NCBI GenBank assembly: GCA_015686845.1
Contig: JADPRS010000001.1
Coordinates: forward strand, 62,001 to 126,000
DNA from: Lutibacter sp. B2
Lineage (GTDB): Bacteria > Bacillota > Clostridia > Peptostreptococcales > Thermotaleaceae
Direction of reading: 5' to 3'
DNA: 64,000 nucleotides
Made by a program: the position numbers and the translations under genes. Below are positions 55,517 through 64,000 of the stretch, in pieces (the stretch's first letter is position 1; each line of letters opens with the position of its first letter). The notes under the pieces are model-generated. The model ran no database searches. It was not told the origin of the DNA and saw nothing but the letters and a program-made list of their open reading frames with translations.

Positions 55517-56548
55517 TTACTTTCTCTTATCTTCATTTAATATTTCTGATAAAGTTCTTGTAATACTTCTAACAACAGATGTAGTATAGCTATAATCCAT
55601 CCGTGTTGGACCTATTACACCAATTTTACCTACAATGAATCCATTATATTGATAGGTTGCAGTAATTAAACTACAATTTTTCATCTCCAAATGTTTATTC
55701 TCTTTTCCAATGGTAATATCTAATTCCTCTTTACTACTTAATAGCAAATCTATCAGATATTCTTTTTGGTCCAATAATGTCATGAAATTTCTTGCTCTAT
55801 CTATATTGTGATATTCTGGCAGATCAAAAATATTTGTTAATCCTTCTAGATACAATTCTATACTTACCATTTCTTCTAATGCATTCATAAGTGCAGGAAA
55901 TATTTTTTTCACAATAGCACTGTATTTAATCACTTCTTCATACATATTCTCTATAATGAAAGCTGTAATATCACAAATTCTTATACCTTTTAACTTAAAA
56001 TCTATAATTCTTGATATAATCTCCAAATCATTAAAGGTATAGTCTTCATCTACTCTAATAATTGTATTTTTTACAATGCCTGTTTCAGATACAACAATCA
56101 ATAAAATTACATTAGAGTCAATAGAAACAAGCTTAACATACTTTAATTTTCCTTGTTTTAACTGAGGCGATAAAACAATAGAAGTTAGTTTTGTCGTCTC
56201 CGATATGAATTTCGCAGTATTTTCAATTATTTGCTCAATTTCTCCTACACTTTTAATAAATTTCTTCTTAATTTCATTTTTTTGTTTTTGTGGATTGGTA
56301 CCATTTTTCATTAAATGATCTACGTATAATCTGTACCCCTTATCAGAAGGAATTCTTCCGGAAGAAGTATGTGGTTGTTCTAAATATCCCAGTTCTTCTA
56401 AATCTGCCATTTCATTCCTAATAGTAGCTGAACTAATGCCTAAATCATATTTTTTAGCTAAAGTTCTTGAGCCTATAGGCTCTGCTGTAGTAATAAAATC
56501 TTTAATTATGGCCTGCAAAATCTTTAATTGTCTATCTCCCAGCCCCAT
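55517..56548 (-). CDS. hrcA: Heat-inducible transcription repressor HrcA
   Basis: About 343 residues. The N-terminal winged helix is LKILQAIIKDFITTAEPIGSRTLAKKYDLGISSATIRNEMADLEELGYL, and the C-terminus has IGKIGVIGPTRMDYSY-like VGKIGVIGPTRMDY. It represses its own operon by binding CIRCE. ATG at 56548 has GGGAGTGAG upstream. Confidence 0.96.
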   Translation of the reverse strand: MGLGDRQLKILQAIIKDFITTAEPIGSRTLAKKYDLGISSATIRNEMADLEELGYLEQPHTSSGRIPSDKGYRLYVDHLMKNGTNPQKQKNEIKKKFIKSVGEIEQIIENTAKFISETTKLTSIVLSPQLKQGKLKYVKLVSIDSNVILLIVVSETGIVKNTIIRVDEDYTFNDLEIISRIIDFKLKGIRICDITAFIIENMYEEVIKYSAIVKKIFPALMNALEEMVSIELYLEGLTNIFDLPEYHNIDRARNFMTLLDQKEYLIDLLLSSKEELDITIGKENKHLEMKNCSLITATYQYNGFIVGKIGVIGPTRMDYSYTTSVVRSITRTLSEILNEDKRK

Positions 56549-56565
56549 AATCTCACTCCCATTTG

Positions 56566-56592
56566 TTAGCACTCTCTTTAGTCGAGTGCTAA
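56566..56592. promoter_or_regulatory. CIRCE operator
   Basis: TTAGCACTC and GAGTGCTAA are separated by nine bases, a perfect match to CIRCE, the HrcA operator. It lies between the promoter and the hrcA start, so HrcA controls the heat-shock operon itself. Confidence 0.97.
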
Positions 56593-56606
56593 ACGATTAT
56601 ATTTTT

Positions 56607-56635
56607 AAATTATCACTAAAAAAATCTTTTGTCAA
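56607..56635 (-). promoter_or_regulatory. Promoter of hrcA-grpE-dnaK-dnaJ
   Basis: TTGACA with TAATTT 17 bases downstream on the minus strand, directly upstream of CIRCE. The -10 is weak; a TATAAT a little further on is too far from this -35. Confidence 0.65.
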
Positions 56636-56653
56636 TATCCTTTTTAATATTTT

Positions 56654-57793
56654 TTAATCTAATAAAAATTCAACGAATACTTGATTTGATAAATCTATCC
56701 CTTTATTTGTAAGTTGAATATTTTTATCATCCACCTTCAATAGCCCTTGGGATTGTAATTTCAATATTTGTTTTTCATAAATTTCAAAAGGACTCTTTTT
56801 ATATCTCTCTTCAAAGTATTTAAGATCTATGCCAGCCATCATTCTAAGTCCTAAAAACATAGTCTCTGCAATTTCATCTTTCAAACTATTTTTTTCTTCA
56901 ATAATATTACTACTTTTATCCTGTTTTATATTATAAATATACTCTTTTATATCATTAGTATTTGAAAATCTTATTCTATTTATATATGAATGTGCACCTA
57001 ATCCAAAACCAATATATTCTTCATTTTTCCAATAAATTTTATTATGTTCGCATTCATAATTTGATTTTGAAAAATTTGATATTTCATAACGATGATACCC
57101 ATTTTTCTCTAAAAACCCTTGTGTATATTCATACATCTTCCTGTCTTCTTCTTCGTTTGGCAAATTTAGTCTTCCACTTTTATATTCTTTTTCAAAAATT
57201 GTATTTTCTTCTATTTTTAAACTATAGGACGATATATGTTCTGGATTTAAGTCCACTATATTTGACAAAGTTTCTTCCCAATGGCTAAAAGTTTGATTTG
57301 GAAGTGAAAACATTAAATCAATATTAATATTATTAAATCCATATTCTCTAGCCAAATGAAAGTTTTTTACAAATGTATCTTTATCATGAATTCTACCTAA
57401 TTTTTTTAATAATTGATCCTGCCAAGCTTGCAAACCTATACTCAAACGATTTATTCCACTTTTAGTATAATACTTTACTTTTTCTTTCGTAAGAGTACCA
57501 GGATTACTCTCAATACTAAATTCTAAAAAAGAATCCATCTCAAAAGTTGAATATAACACACTTAGTATTTTATCTATATCTTTTATAGTGAGTATAGATG
57601 GAGTCCCTCCTCCTATAAAAATAGATTTAATCTTATATCTTTTAAATTTTTCTTTTGAAGATTTTATCTCCATACAAAGTGCATCTACATATTCTGAAAT
57701 TATATGTTCTAAATTACTAAAAGATTGAAAATCACAATAATGACATTTCTTTATACAAAATGGTATATGTATATATACCCCTAACTTCTTCAT
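56654..57793 (-). CDS. hemW: Radical SAM heme chaperone HemW
   Basis: A 379-residue radical-SAM protein with CIKKCHYCDFQS near the N-terminus (CxxxCxxC), FIGGGTPSIL and SIGLQAWQDQLLKKLGR. The HemW group delivers heme; old annotations call it coproporphyrinogen oxidase-like. Order lepA-hemW-hrcA is conserved in firmicutes. RBS AGGAGAGATG. Confidence 0.93.
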   Translation of the reverse strand: MKKLGVYIHIPFCIKKCHYCDFQSFSNLEHIISEYVDALCMEIKSSKEKFKRYKIKSIFIGGGTPSILTIKDIDKILSVLYSTFEMDSFLEFSIESNPGTLTKEKVKYYTKSGINRLSIGLQAWQDQLLKKLGRIHDKDTFVKNFHLAREYGFNNINIDLMFSLPNQTFSHWEETLSNIVDLNPEHISSYSLKIEENTIFEKEYKSGRLNLPNEEEDRKMYEYTQGFLEKNGYHRYEISNFSKSNYECEHNKIYWKNEEYIGFGLGAHSYINRIRFSNTNDIKEYIYNIKQDKSSNIIEEKNSLKDEIAETMFLGLRMMAGIDLKYFEERYKKSPFEIYEKQILKLQSQGLLKVDDKNIQLTNKGIDLSNQVFVEFLLD

Positions 57794-57829
57794 ACCTGCA
57801 TCTCTCCTATAATAGATTATCTAAATAAC

Positions 57830-57860
57830 ATAAATAGCCACCTATTAGGTGACTATTTAT
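57830..57860 (-). terminator. Hairpin at the end of lepA
   Basis: A stem (AAATAG, mismatch, CACCT with complements) that covers the lepA stop codon. No long U-run follows, so it is weak or partial. Confidence 0.55.
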
Positions 57861-59667
57861 CCTCATCATATTTAAGAATTGCCATAAACGCCTCTTGTGG
57901 AACTTCCACTGATCCAAGCTGACGCATACGTTTTTTACCTTCTTTTTGTTTTTGTAAAAGTTTTTTCTTTCTACTAATATCTCCACCGTAACATTTAGCC
58001 AATACATCTTTTCTTAATGCACTAATATTTTCTCTTGCAATAACCTTATTTCCAATAGCCGCTTGAATAGGTATGGCAAACATATGTCTTGGAATTACTT
58101 CTTTTAATTTCTCACAAATAATTCTTCCCCTAGACTCAGCCTTGCTTTCATGCACAATCATAGAAAATGCATCTATTATATCTTTATTTAATAAAATCTC
58201 CATTTTTACTAATTTTGATCTTGAATACCCGTTCAATTCATAATTTAGTGAAGCGTAACCTTTGGTTTTAGATTTTAATGCATCAAAGAAATCATAAATA
58301 ACCTCATTTAAAGGTAACTCATAATGCAATGTTACTCTTTTTTCATCTAAATACTCCATATTTTTCATGTTACCTCTTCGATCTTGACACAACTCCATTA
58401 CATTTCCAACATATTCATTTGGCAACATAATCTTTGCAGCTACAATCGGTTCTTCCATAAAAGAAATTTCTTCTGTGGGCGGTAAATTTGTAGGATTTTG
58501 TATCATTACAACTTCATCATTCGTCTTTGTAATTCTATAAATTACACTTGGAGAAGTTGCAATAAGATCTAAATCAAATTCTCTTTCAAGTCTTTCTTGT
58601 ATGATTTCCATATGTAAAAGTCCTAAAAATCCACATCTAAATCCAAATCCTAACGCATTGGAAGTCTCCGCTTCAAATTCTAATGCTGCGTCATTTACTT
58701 GTAATTTTTCTAACGCATCTCTTACATCTCCGTATTTTTCTCCCTCTGCTGGATATATTCCACAATATACCATAGGTACAGCTTTTTGATATCCTGGTAA
58801 CGGTTCATCTACCGGATGATCTGCACTTGTAACTGTATCTCCTACTCTAACATCTACAACATTTTTAATACTCGCTGTTAGATATCCAACATCCCCTGCT
58901 TTTAGTTCATCTACAGGCACTTGCCCAGGAACAAATATTCCTACCTCAGTTACTTCAAACTTCTTACCCGTAGCCATCATTAGAATCTTATCTCCACGTT
59001 TTACAGACCCTTGTTTAATACTTAAATAAGCAATGATCCCCTTATAACTATCATAATAGGAATCAAATATTAATGCTTTAAGCGTTCCATCCTCATCTCC
59101 AGTTGGAGCAGGCACGTGTTTAACGATTGCTTCTAAAACATCTTCCATATTCAATCCCGATTTAGCAGAAACCAAAGGAGCTTCACTAGCATCAATTCCT
59201 ATAATTTCCTCAATTTCATGTTTTATTTCTTCTGGTCTAGCACTTGGTAAGTCGATCTTATTAATAACAGGAACAATTTCTAGATTTTGATCAAGTGCCA
59301 AATAAACATTTGCTAATGTTTGTGCTTCTACACCTTGTGCTGCATCTACTACTAAAACAGCTCCCTCACATGCTGCCAAGCTTCTAGAAACCTCATATGT
59401 AAAATCCACATGTCCAGGTGTATCTATTAAGTTTAATATATATTCTTCTCCTGTTTTATCTTTATATACCAACCGAGTTGTTTGTAGTTTTATGGTAATT
59501 CCACGTTCACGCTCTAAATCCATGCTATCTAGTATCTGCTCTTTCATCTCTCTTTTTGTAAGCAGCCCAGTTTTCTCTATTAAGCGATCTGCAAGTGTAG
59601 ATTTTCCGTGATCAATATGTGCGATGATACTAAAATTACGTATCCTTTTTTGACGATTACTTATCAT
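57853..59667 (-). CDS. lepA: Elongation factor 4 (LepA)
   Basis: A 604-residue translational GTPase: [29 protein letters not shown] and NKIDLPSA as G motifs, and the unique C-terminal domain with [23 protein letters not shown]. It back-translocates or rescues ribosomes. RBS GGAGGATTAG. Upstream of hemW. Confidence 0.98.
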   Translation of the reverse strand: MISNRQKRIRNFSIIAHIDHGKSTLADRLIEKTGLLTKREMKEQILDSMDLERERGITIKLQTTRLVYKDKTGEEYILNLIDTPGHVDFTYEVSRSLAACEGAVLVVDAAQGVEAQTLANVYLALDQNLEIVPVINKIDLPSARPEEIKHEIEEIIGIDASEAPLVSAKSGLNMEDVLEAIVKHVPAPTGDEDGTLKALIFDSYYDSYKGIIAYLSIKQGSVKRGDKILMMATGKKFEVTEVGIFVPGQVPVDELKAGDVGYLTASIKNVVDVRVGDTVTSADHPVDEPLPGYQKAVPMVYCGIYPAEGEKYGDVRDALEKLQVNDAALEFEAETSNALGFGFRCGFLGLLHMEIIQERLEREFDLDLIATSPSVIYRITKTNDEVVMIQNPTNLPPTEEISFMEEPIVAAKIMLPNEYVGNVMELCQDRRGNMKNMEYLDEKRVTLHYELPLNEVIYDFFDALKSKTKGYASLNYELNGYSRSKLVKMEILLNKDIIDAFSMIVHESKAESRGRIICEKLKEVIPRHMFAIPIQAAIGNKVIARENISALRKDVLAKCYGGDISRKKKLLQKQKEGKKRMRQLGSVEVPQEAFMAILKYDEDK

Positions 59668-59763
59668 CTACTAATCCTCCTCTATATGCCTTACATAACA
59701 TTCCACTAATCCTTGTTATTATAACATAATTCATTTGGACCGTATAGTTTTATATAACAATAA

Positions 59764-59780
59764 CCGAGCATAAAGCTCGG
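59764..59780 (-). terminator. Terminator of the small membrane protein gene
   Basis: Stem CCGAGC / GCTCGG with a 5-base loop, 3 bases after the gene's stop codon, followed by UUAUUG. Short but GC-rich. Confidence 0.7.
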
Positions 59781-59783
59781 CAT

Positions 59784-60119
59784 TTATCTATTCTTTGTGA
59801 AACATATTATCTTGTTTTTTATTTTTCCTAAAAAATTATATGTATCATTCTTTACATCAATATATTTATTTTCTAATTCTTTTTCATTTATATAAAATTT
59901 TTCTCCACAAAAATAAACTTTGTATAGAGACTCATTCACCTTTTCACAAGCAAAAATATTTTGTTCTTGCCTCTTAGTCATTTCTTGGAAAGAATGATCT
60001 ACTCTAATTAATGATTGAATTAGTAAAACAAATAAAAGAATTATATAAATCCACTTATGTTTTTTCTTATTTTCTCTATATCCTAATTTTTCTTGTTCTT
60101 TTCTTTCCGTCCTATTCAT
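59784..60119 (-). CDS. Small membrane protein of unknown function
   Basis: About 111 residues: a charged N-terminus (RTERKEQEKLGYRENKKKHK), one membrane helix (WIYIILLFVLLIQSLI) and an external or cytosolic tail with two cysteines (FACEKVNESLYKVYFCGE). I do not recognise it. Starts at 60128 (GTG), 60125 or 60119 are possible; GGGTGATGCGA fits 60119 best. It lies between spoIIP and lepA, flanked by hairpins, so it forms its own unit. Confidence 0.7.
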   Translation of the reverse strand: MNRTERKEQEKLGYRENKKKHKWIYIILLFVLLIQSLIRVDHSFQEMTKRQEQNIFACEKVNESLYKVYFCGEKFYINEKELENKYIDVKNDTYNFLGKIKNKIICFTKNR

Positions 60120-60166
60120 TCGCATCACCCATATTATTATAGACTACTGTTCTTTTTTGATACTCA

Positions 60167-60190
60167 AAGGGATCGTTAAACGATCCCCTT
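60167..60190 (-). terminator. Hairpin after spoIIP
   Basis: Stem GGGATCG / CGATCCC with a UUUAA loop 6 bases after the spoIIP stop, followed by UUUGAG; a weak terminator. Confidence 0.65.
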
Positions 60191-60195
60191 AAATA

Positions 60196-61482
60196 TCATT
60201 CTTTTATATCTTTAATTACTTCATCTACTATTTTTGCTACATATTTAGCAGTTCTCAAAGATTCATCTATATAATTAGCATTATTTCCTACTTCAAGAAG
60301 CACATAATAATCTGAATTATATCCATTAAATTTATAAGGTTTTGTAATGGTCTTTTTCGCTAACCCTGGATAATATTTATCACTTTTTGCTTTTATGTAT
60401 TCTGCTAATACCAACAATTTTTCTGCATTTTCGTTTCCCGTTCCTACTACAATGCTGAATTTTGCAACCTTTTCGTTATTAATGGTTACATAGCTTCTTT
60501 CTCTAACTTCTTTACTATTATTTGGTGCTGCATCTCTGTGAACATCAAATACAATTTTTAATGAAGAATTATTTTTTAAATTTTTACGTAATGTTTCCAA
60601 AGAACGAACATATGCTTTTTGATAAGAGGGGTAATCATGAATGGTATTATCATGAATAACATTATATCCCATTTTACCCAAATGATCTGCTAATACATCT
60701 CCAACTGCTCTAACTGTATATTTTCTATTTAAAGAATGAAAATTACCGATTGCTTCTGGCATATAAGATTCCGTTGCATGTGTATGATAAATAAAAATAG
60801 ACGGTTTTTTTAAATTTAATTTTACTTTATTCGGTTTTTTGACCTTCGAACTAATTACCTTGATCGTATCTAATTTTTTAGACTCATCCTCTTTAGGATT
60901 ATCTTGTATAGGTTCTTTACTTTCCTTACTTTCTATAATCTTATCTTTTTTAACCTCTTTTGATAAATCTTCTATCTCTATATTTTTAGATACACTAATC
61001 TCTTCTTGGTCTTTAACATCCTCATATTCTTTTGTCAATTCTTCTTTATTATATAAATTTTCTTGCAAATTATCATTTTTATATTTATAGCCATGTTTTT
61101 CTGCTAAATCATCATCCATTTCGTCTAACATGCTTATTTGTGCCTTAAATAAAGTTTTCGGATCTTCATAGTCAAAATTAACGACCTTAGATAAAAAATT
61201 TTTCGCAATTGTACTACTATCAAAATCTCCTTTCTTTTTATAACTGATTTCCATGGCAGGAATCGTCTTGCAAAAAAATAACTTCATCCATGAATCCTTC
61301 GTATCTTGTTGTTTCTCTGCTTGTACTACTTTCTGTTCTTGTTGGGTTGTATTTGCTTTCACGGACGTATGATAAAGATCAAAAATTAGTACCCTACACG
61401 CTACTATACACATAATACCCGTAAGTAAAACACAGATCCACTTATAACATTTTCTGATTTCAATTATCCTAATTTTTATCAC
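60196..61482 (-). CDS. spoIIP: Stage II sporulation protein P
   Basis: About 428 residues. An N-terminal membrane anchor (WICVLLTGIMCIVACRVLIF) precedes a long charged stretch and the amidase/endopeptidase domain (IFIYHTHATESYMPEA; VFDVHRDAAPNNS; LLEVGNNANYIDESL). It degrades septal peptidoglycan during engulfment. Start is ambiguous: GTG at 61482 has GAGGGG 8 bases upstream; GTG at 61491 lies directly on it. It follows gpr, the common gpr-spoIIP order. Confidence 0.94.
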   Translation of the reverse strand: MIKIRIIEIRKCYKWICVLLTGIMCIVACRVLIFDLYHTSVKANTTQQEQKVVQAEKQQDTKDSWMKLFFCKTIPAMEISYKKKGDFDSSTIAKNFLSKVVNFDYEDPKTLFKAQISMLDEMDDDLAEKHGYKYKNDNLQENLYNKEELTKEYEDVKDQEEISVSKNIEIEDLSKEVKKDKIIESKESKEPIQDNPKEDESKKLDTIKVISSKVKKPNKVKLNLKKPSIFIYHTHATESYMPEAIGNFHSLNRKYTVRAVGDVLADHLGKMGYNVIHDNTIHDYPSYQKAYVRSLETLRKNLKNNSSLKIVFDVHRDAAPNNSKEVRERSYVTINNEKVAKFSIVVGTGNENAEKLLVLAEYIKAKSDKYYPGLAKKTITKPYKFNGYNSDYYVLLEVGNNANYIDESLRTAKYVAKIVDEVIKDIKE

Positions 61483-61562
61483 ACCATGCACCCCTCTTTG
61501 ACTTATCTAAAAGTTTACTGTACTATAAGATTATATGAGTTATAACATGGATATATGATAAT

Positions 61563-62537
61563 TTATCGTAAATATCTATTCACATCCTTTAAATCAATTC
61601 CTGGATGTATAGCAATATTAATTGCATTTGCAATAATCTGAGAAATATTTCTTATAATCGTATCGATATCCTTCGTTGTAACAATCATATTTGCACCATA
61701 GGGTTCTAATGCATCCCTTATAAGAGCATATTTATCTTCATCAGATATTTCTTTTAATAAATTATAAAATTGAGATCCTTTTTCCGACTGCTCACATAAA
61801 TGTTCAATCACCAATTTAATCGTATCATTTGTCAACGTAGCTGCATCTACAACCGTAGGTACTCCAATTGCTAGTACAGGTACGCCAAGTGTTTCCTTAC
61901 TCAACTCTTTTCTTTTATTTCCAACCCCGCCTCCAGGACGAATGCCCGTATCAGAAATTTGAATTGTAGTATACACCCTTTGCATTCTTCTAGATGCTAA
62001 TGCATCTACAGCAATGACCAAATCAGGCTGGGTTTTTTCAACGATTCCTTTTATAATATCCACCGTTTCTATCCCCGTTGTGCCCATTACACCTGGTGCT
62101 ATAGCACTCACTTGACGCATGGTGGGATCTTCAATCTTGCCATACGCTTCAAAATAATGTCTTGTTACAAATACCTTAGATATGACTTGTGGACCTAGGG
62201 CATCTGGCGTAATATCCCAATTTCCTAATCCTACTACAAGGGTTTTAAATTTTTTCTTTTTCGGAACCAACTGCACTAATTCTTCTGCTAAAAGCTTACT
62301 CATTTTATCTTTTATATCTGAATCTGCTTGCTTTAGTGATTTTGATTCAATGGTAATATAAACACCTTTTGGTTTACCCATTATTTGACTTCCTTGTTCA
62401 TCTAACACTTTTACATACGTAATAGTAGCTATATCTTTTTCGTACTTTTCAACTTCCACGCCAGGAATTTCTTGCTGTTTGTTTTCTTTGTACATTTCTC
62501 TAGTTTCTAATGCTAAATCCGTTCTTATTTCAAACAT
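61563..62537 (-). CDS. gpr: GPR germination endopeptidase
   Basis: A 324-residue protease that cuts small acid-soluble proteins at germination. Key segments: N-terminal FEIRTDLALETREMYKENKQ near the autoprocessing site, TLVVGLGNWDITPDALGP, VSAIAPGVMGTTGIET, DLVIAVDALASRRMQRV and GPGGGVGNKRKE-like RPGGGVGNKRKELS. RBS GGGAGGTG. A sigma-G promoter should lie upstream but I could not define it. Confidence 0.97.
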   Translation of the reverse strand: MFEIRTDLALETREMYKENKQQEIPGVEVEKYEKDIATITYVKVLDEQGSQIMGKPKGVYITIESKSLKQADSDIKDKMSKLLAEELVQLVPKKKKFKTLVVGLGNWDITPDALGPQVISKVFVTRHYFEAYGKIEDPTMRQVSAIAPGVMGTTGIETVDIIKGIVEKTQPDLVIAVDALASRRMQRVYTTIQISDTGIRPGGGVGNKRKELSKETLGVPVLAIGVPTVVDAATLTNDTIKLVIEHLCEQSEKGSQFYNLLKEISDEDKYALIRDALEPYGANMIVTTKDIDTIIRNISQIIANAINIAIHPGIDLKDVNRYLR

Positions 62538-62633
62538 TATTCACACCTCCCATTCATATAGTATTAACTTTTTCATTTATTTTATGTATGAAAATAATTA
62601 CTTATGTAAATTAAATAAAATAGTAGTTTTCCC

Positions 62634-62662
62634 TTGCAATTTCAGAACAATCATGATAAAAT
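62634..62662 (+). promoter_or_regulatory. Promoter of rpsT
   Basis: TTGCAA and TAAAAT with a 17-base spacer on the plus strand, about 38 bases before the rpsT start, giving a short leader. Confidence 0.75.
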
Positions 62663-62699
62663 GATTTTTGTTAACTTAACTATAAGGGGGGTGAACAGG

Positions 62700-62963
62700 T
62701 TGGCTAATATTAAATCTGCTAAGAAAAGAATCAAAGTTATTCAAACAAAAACAGCTATGAACAGAACTGTTAAATCAGCTGTTAAAACTGCTATCAAAAG
62801 ATTTGAAGAAGCTTTAGCTACAGGTAACACGGAAGAAGCAACAAACAAATTCCGTTATACTGAAAAGAAAATTATGCAAGCTGCTGCTAAAGGAACTTTC
62901 CATAAAAACGCTGCTTCAAGAAAAGTTGCTAGACTAGCTAAAAAGCTTAACCAAGCAATATAA
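62700..62963 (+). CDS. rpsT: 30S ribosomal protein S20
   Basis: An 87-residue S20: the start TTG at 62700 reads (M)ANIKSAKKRIKVIQTKTAMN, preceded by AAGGGGGGTGAAC. The remaining AVKTAIKRFEEA and RKVARLAKKLNQAI are typical. Longer frames back to 62634 have no RBS and would add an unusual tail. It is the only ribosomal gene on the plus strand here, convergent with holA, and has its own promoter and terminator. Non-ATG starts on S20 are known in other bacteria and linked to autoregulation. Confidence 0.97.
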   Translation: MANIKSAKKRIKVIQTKTAMNRTVKSAVKTAIKRFEEALATGNTEEATNKFRYTEKKIMQAAAKGTFHKNAASRKVARLAKKLNQAI

Positions 62964-62997
62964 TTTATTTTCAACCTTTATAAATTCCCCATAATTG

Positions 62998-63023
62998 AAA
63001 AGCGTACAAAGTACGCTTTTTTT
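62998..63023. terminator. Bidirectional terminator between rpsT and holA
   Basis: Stem AAAAGCGTAC / GTACGCTTTT with an AAA loop and U-runs on both strands. Confidence 0.92.
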
Positions 63024-63029
63024 GATATC

Positions 63030-64000
63030 TTATATTGTTTTGGAGAACTTTCCAATAAGTAGTTCTATACCTAATCGAGGATTTATTTTCCCTTGTTTAA
63101 TGTTAGCATCTGTATAAAGGCATTCTTCTAAAACTTCTTTTAGTGCCTCTATATTAAAATGCTTTACCTGCCTTATATATTTCGTCACAACAAAGGGTTG
63201 TAATTTTAGCTTTGGCCCTATGCCTATATTCGTGTATCCTTGATTGATCATTAATTTTATTTGATATAGATGTCTAAATTGCCTTATAATCATATACAGT
63301 ATTTTCACTTCAGACTCTCCTTGAAGTAACATATCATTCAAAAGCAATAAGGCCTGATCTGTCTTATTTTCTCCAATAGATTCTACCAATGTAAATATAT
63401 TATTTTCCAAAGATTTAGGTGAAATAGTTTCTATATCCTGACAAGTAATATAATCTCTTTCTCCCACATAACTTGATAGCTTTTCAATCTCATTTTCTAA
63501 ATCCTTCAAAGTTTTAATGGAATTTCTGTCTTCATATCCCACAACTTCTATTAATAAAGACCCTTCTTTATTTGAAATACTTTTATTTCTTTTCTTAAAC
63601 ATTTTAACAATCCATTTATGAAGTTCTGTTCCTGATAATTTATTAAACTCTATAATACGACCACATTTTTTGATGCTCTTAAATAGTTTTTTTCTCTTAT
63701 CAATTTCTTCCGTCACTAAAAAAAACAAATATGTACTCTTGGGCATTTCACTTAAGTACTCAGCAATTTTTTTTTCTCCATCTTCATTTATATTCTTTCT
63801 TTTACTAAAAAAACATTCAAAATTCTTTATTATAACAACTCTCTTTTCTCTCATAAATGGCAGCGTCTCACATGCATTCAATATAAAGTCCACACTGGTA
63901 TTTTGCCCATCTATCAATTGATAATTTAATGCTTGAAAATCTTTGTCCACCAAATCATCTTTAATCGTGCTTATCGTCTTTTCAATCAAATAATATTCTT
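63030..64000 (-). CDS. holA: DNA polymerase III subunit delta (HolA), 5' end outside window
   Basis: The frame is open through the window edge (…EYYLIEKTISTIKDDLVDK), so about 323 residues are visible and the first 15-20 are missing. It matches HolA: TLPFMREKRVVIIKNFECFF, the middle TYLFFLVTEEIDKRKKLFKSIKKCGRIIEF, and the C-terminal VKILYMIIRQFRHLYQIKLM and EECLYTDANIKQGKINPRLGIELLI. HolA loads the beta clamp as part of the clamp loader. An apparent start at 63989 is TTG and is not needed. HolA-rpsT-gpr order is common in firmicutes. Confidence 0.94.
   Translation of the reverse strand, partial: EYYLIEKTISTIKDDLVDKDFQALNYQLIDGQNTSVDFILNACETLPFMREKRVVIIKNFECFFSKRKNINEDGEKKIAEYLSEMPKSTYLFFLVTEEIDKRKKLFKSIKKCGRIIEFNKLSGTELHKWIVKMFKKRNKSISNKEGSLLIEVVGYEDRNSIKTLKDLENEIEKLSSYVGERDYITCQDIETISPKSLENNIFTLVESIGENKTDQALLLLNDMLLQGESEVKILYMIIRQFRHLYQIKLMINQGYTNIGIGPKLKLQPFVVTKYIRQVKHFNIEALKEVLEECLYTDANIKQGKINPRLGIELLIGKFSKTI

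Noticed and set aside
57807-58007. 66-codon frame inside the end of lepA
   Set aside because: Alternate frame of LepA.
1-64000. CRISPR array, prophage, insertion sequence or attachment site
   Set aside because: No regular repeat-spacer pattern, integrase, transposase or phage structural gene was seen.

Overview
The window is AT-rich and looks like a chromosomal piece of an anaerobic, spore-forming low-GC Clostridia (Alkaliphilus/Crassaminicella-like amino-acid fermenter; the genus is an inference). Evidence: a selenoprotein glycine reductase operon, sporulation genes (spoIIP, gpr, yqfC/yqfD), pyruvate phosphate dikinase, and a housekeeping gene order much like the Bacillus/Clostridium era-recO-glyS-ccpN-dnaG-sigA and hrcA-grpE-dnaK-dnaJ regions. 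Nearly all genes lie on the minus strand. No tRNA, rRNA, IS element, phage or CRISPR array was seen.

Region 1 (1-7.85 kb, minus): the glycine reductase operon, transcribed grdX-trxB-trxA-grdE-grdA-grdB-grdC-grdD. grdD runs off the window. A strong promoter and a tandem glycine riboswitch with a terminator precede it. grdA and grdB each contain an in-frame UGA read as selenocysteine. Thioredoxin reductase and an atypical thioredoxin supply electrons for reducing glycine to acetyl phosphate.

Region 2 (7.9-19.2 kb): degV, trmL, then the most unusual part of the window. A minus-strand operon encodes a short-chain dehydrogenase, divergent GcvPA-like and GcvPB-like subunits, an ATP-NAD-kinase-family protein, an NhaC-type antiporter and, behind its own likely promoter, a DUF362 protein. 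A sigma-54 activator gene is divergent from it. Between them are a -24/-12 promoter and overlapping TTTGGCAAA palindromes, which also overlap the activator's own promoter. The GcvP-like pair has changed motifs and no gcvT or gcvH beside it, so this may be an undescribed amino-acid catabolic system next to the glycine reductase genes.

Region 3 (19.2-25.4 kb): a protein of unknown function with a coiled-coil tail, a cysteine-rich possible spore-surface protein, hutD, RNase P RNA, a C4 zinc-ribbon protein, a Nif3-like protein, trmK and a 54-residue orphan.

Region 4 (25.4-37.1 kb): sigA, dnaG, dgt, ppdK with its regulatory kinase/phosphorylase and a CcpN-like CBS regulator, glyS behind what looks like a decayed T-box, DUF4342, recO and the tiny yqzL. 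Region 5 (37.2-48.6 kb): era, cdd, two membrane/lipoprotein genes, a CBS-domain membrane protein, a DgkA-PAP2 fusion, ybeY, pgpH, phoH, yqfD, yqfC, yqeY, rpsU and a HIT protein. Region 6 (48.7-64 kb): mtaB, rsmE, prmA, the CIRCE-controlled hrcA-grpE-dnaK-dnaJ operon, hemW, lepA, a small membrane protein, spoIIP, gpr, the plus-strand rpsT with a TTG start, and holA, whose 5' end is cut off by the window edge.
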